Of a stretch of 7,228 nucleotides of DNA, positions 6,594-7,228 are shown piece after piece. The translations under genes and the position numbers were made by a program. The first letter of the stretch is position 1. Every line of letters begins with the position of its first letter. This DNA comes from an uncultured bacterium. GTDB lineage: Bacteria > Planctomycetota > Phycisphaerae > Phycisphaerales > SM1A02. A model generated the notes under the pieces. The model did no database searches. It saw nothing but the letters and a program-made list of their open reading frames with translations, and had not been told where the DNA came from. The stretch is from contig CAIXEV010000398.1 of assembly GCA_903918555.1 (NCBI GenBank), positions 1 to 7,228 of the forward strand. Direction: 5' to 3'.

Positions 6594-7228
6594 TTACGCG
6601 CCTGCGCCTGCGACCGGAGTCGGAGACGGCTCGTTCGGGCCGTGCCCGCCGTCGTCGCCGCCGCCACCGTCGCCCGTGCGGGTCGCCTTGAAGGTCAGGT
6701 GATCCTGGCCTTCGATGCGGGTGACATGGATCTCGTCGCCAGACTTGAACTCGCCCATGAGAAGGTTCTCGGCGAGCGGATCCTCGATGTACTGGCCGAG
6801 CGCGCGGCGCAGCGGACGCGCACCGAAGTCGGGGTTGTAGCCCTTGTCGATGAGGAACTCCTTCGCGGCGGCATCGAGCTCCATCTTCATGCCCTTCTCG
6901 GTGAGGCGCTTGCGCACCTTCGAGAGTTCGTACTCGATGATGGTGACGAGATCGTCCTTCAACAGCGGGCGGAACACGACGACATCGTCAAGACGGTTGA
7001 TGAACTCGGGTCGGAAGAACTTCTCGACCTCGCCCATCAGCGACTTGCGCATCTTCTCGTAGTCCTGCACCTCGGACCGCTTGCCGAAGCCGAACGACGC
7101 GCCGCCCTTGATGATGTCGGCGCCGAGGTTCGAGGTCATGATGAGGATGACGTTCTTGAAGTCGACATGGCGGCCGAAGCTGTCGGTGAGTCGGCCTTCC
7201 TCCATGATCTGGAGGAGCATGTTGAAGA
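6594..7228 (-). CDS. clpC: ClpC-type AAA+ unfoldase, C-terminal part, truncated by window
   Basis: The frame is open to the window edge, so only about the last 210 residues of an 800-plus-residue protein are here. They cover the end of the second AAA+ module (D2): FNMLLQIMEEGRLTD, sensor 1 in LIMTSNLGA (Asn codon 7128-7130), FRPEFINRLDD (about 6988-7017) with the expected Arg residues, and the sensor 2 motif GARPLRR (6804-6824), followed by IEDPLAENLL. Clp ATPases unfold proteins with ATP; ClpC delivers them to ClpP. The sequence around SNLGADIIKGGASFGFG and YIEDPLAENLL favours ClpC over the disaggregase ClpB, but the parts that would decide (the ClpP-binding loop and the middle domain) lie outside. 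The tail is a low-complexity Gly/Asp then Pro/Ala segment (GDGGGGDDGGHG onward, about 6597-6680) that is probably disordered. The stop is TAA at 6594-6596. Confidence 0.9.
   Translation of the reverse strand, partial: FNMLLQIMEEGRLTDSFGRHVDFKNVILIMTSNLGADIIKGGASFGFGKRSEVQDYEKMRKSLMGEVEKFFRPEFINRLDDVVVFRPLLKDDLVTIIEYELSKVRKRLTEKGMKMELDAAAKEFLIDKGYNPDFGARPLRRALGQYIEDPLAENLLMGEFKSGDEIHVTRIEGQDHLTFKATRTGDGGGGDDGGHGPNEPSPTPVAGAGA

Noticed and set aside
6253..6691. Open frames crossing the palindrome region on both strands
   Set aside because: They are rich in Arg, Cys and His from repeated palindromic words, have no start context or signal, and the region is better explained as intergenic repeats and a terminator.

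Overview
The window is a strongly GC-rich bacterial chromosome segment with compact gene spacing and no sign of phage, plasmid, CRISPR or transposase genes. The gene types fit Planctomycetota, perhaps Phycisphaerae: an M1 metallopeptidase with a bacterial-type C-terminal region, an RluA-type pseudouridine synthase starting with the GIGPEKAD-type segment, and a ClpC with a Gly/Asp-rich tail. This placement is an inference from protein character. No rRNA or marker phylogeny was possible.

Layout. (1) 3-1313 (+) is the 3' part of an M1 zinc metallopeptidase gene. It carries an extra C-terminal segment that looks like the globular part of a GspG-type pseudopilin. (2) 1422-1901 (+) is a small exported protein that I do not recognise. 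(3) 1982-2635 (-) is rluA, convergent with the previous gene, with a perfect 10-bp inverted repeat between the two stops. (4) 2660-6215 (+) is a tight three-gene unit: a TolB-like beta-propeller lipoprotein, nadB (L-aspartate oxidase, overlapping the first gene by GTGA) and a lipoprotein of unknown function. (5) 6216-6593 is a 378-nt intergenic region with several hairpins, two copies of a large nested palindrome and a minus-strand intrinsic terminator. (6) 6594-7228 (-) is the 3' end of clpC.

How the parts relate. rluA and the propeller/nadB unit diverge from start codons only 24 bp apart. A symmetric TACACTA sits in the middle of that gap and offers a TAnnnT -10 box to each strand, which predicts bidirectional and nearly leaderless transcription. 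nadB makes iminoaspartate for de novo NAD synthesis, yet it is translationally coupled to an envelope propeller protein and followed by a second lipoprotein.

Two sequence-level signals stand out. ACGT is almost absent from the coding DNA, which shows as a near-total switch from NAC to NAT codons before Val. The same tetramer occurs four times in the two intergenic palindromes. I see no complete new defence or mobile system here. The best leads are the symmetric divergent promoter, the palindrome family with the ACGT skew, and the peptidase-pseudopilin fusion.
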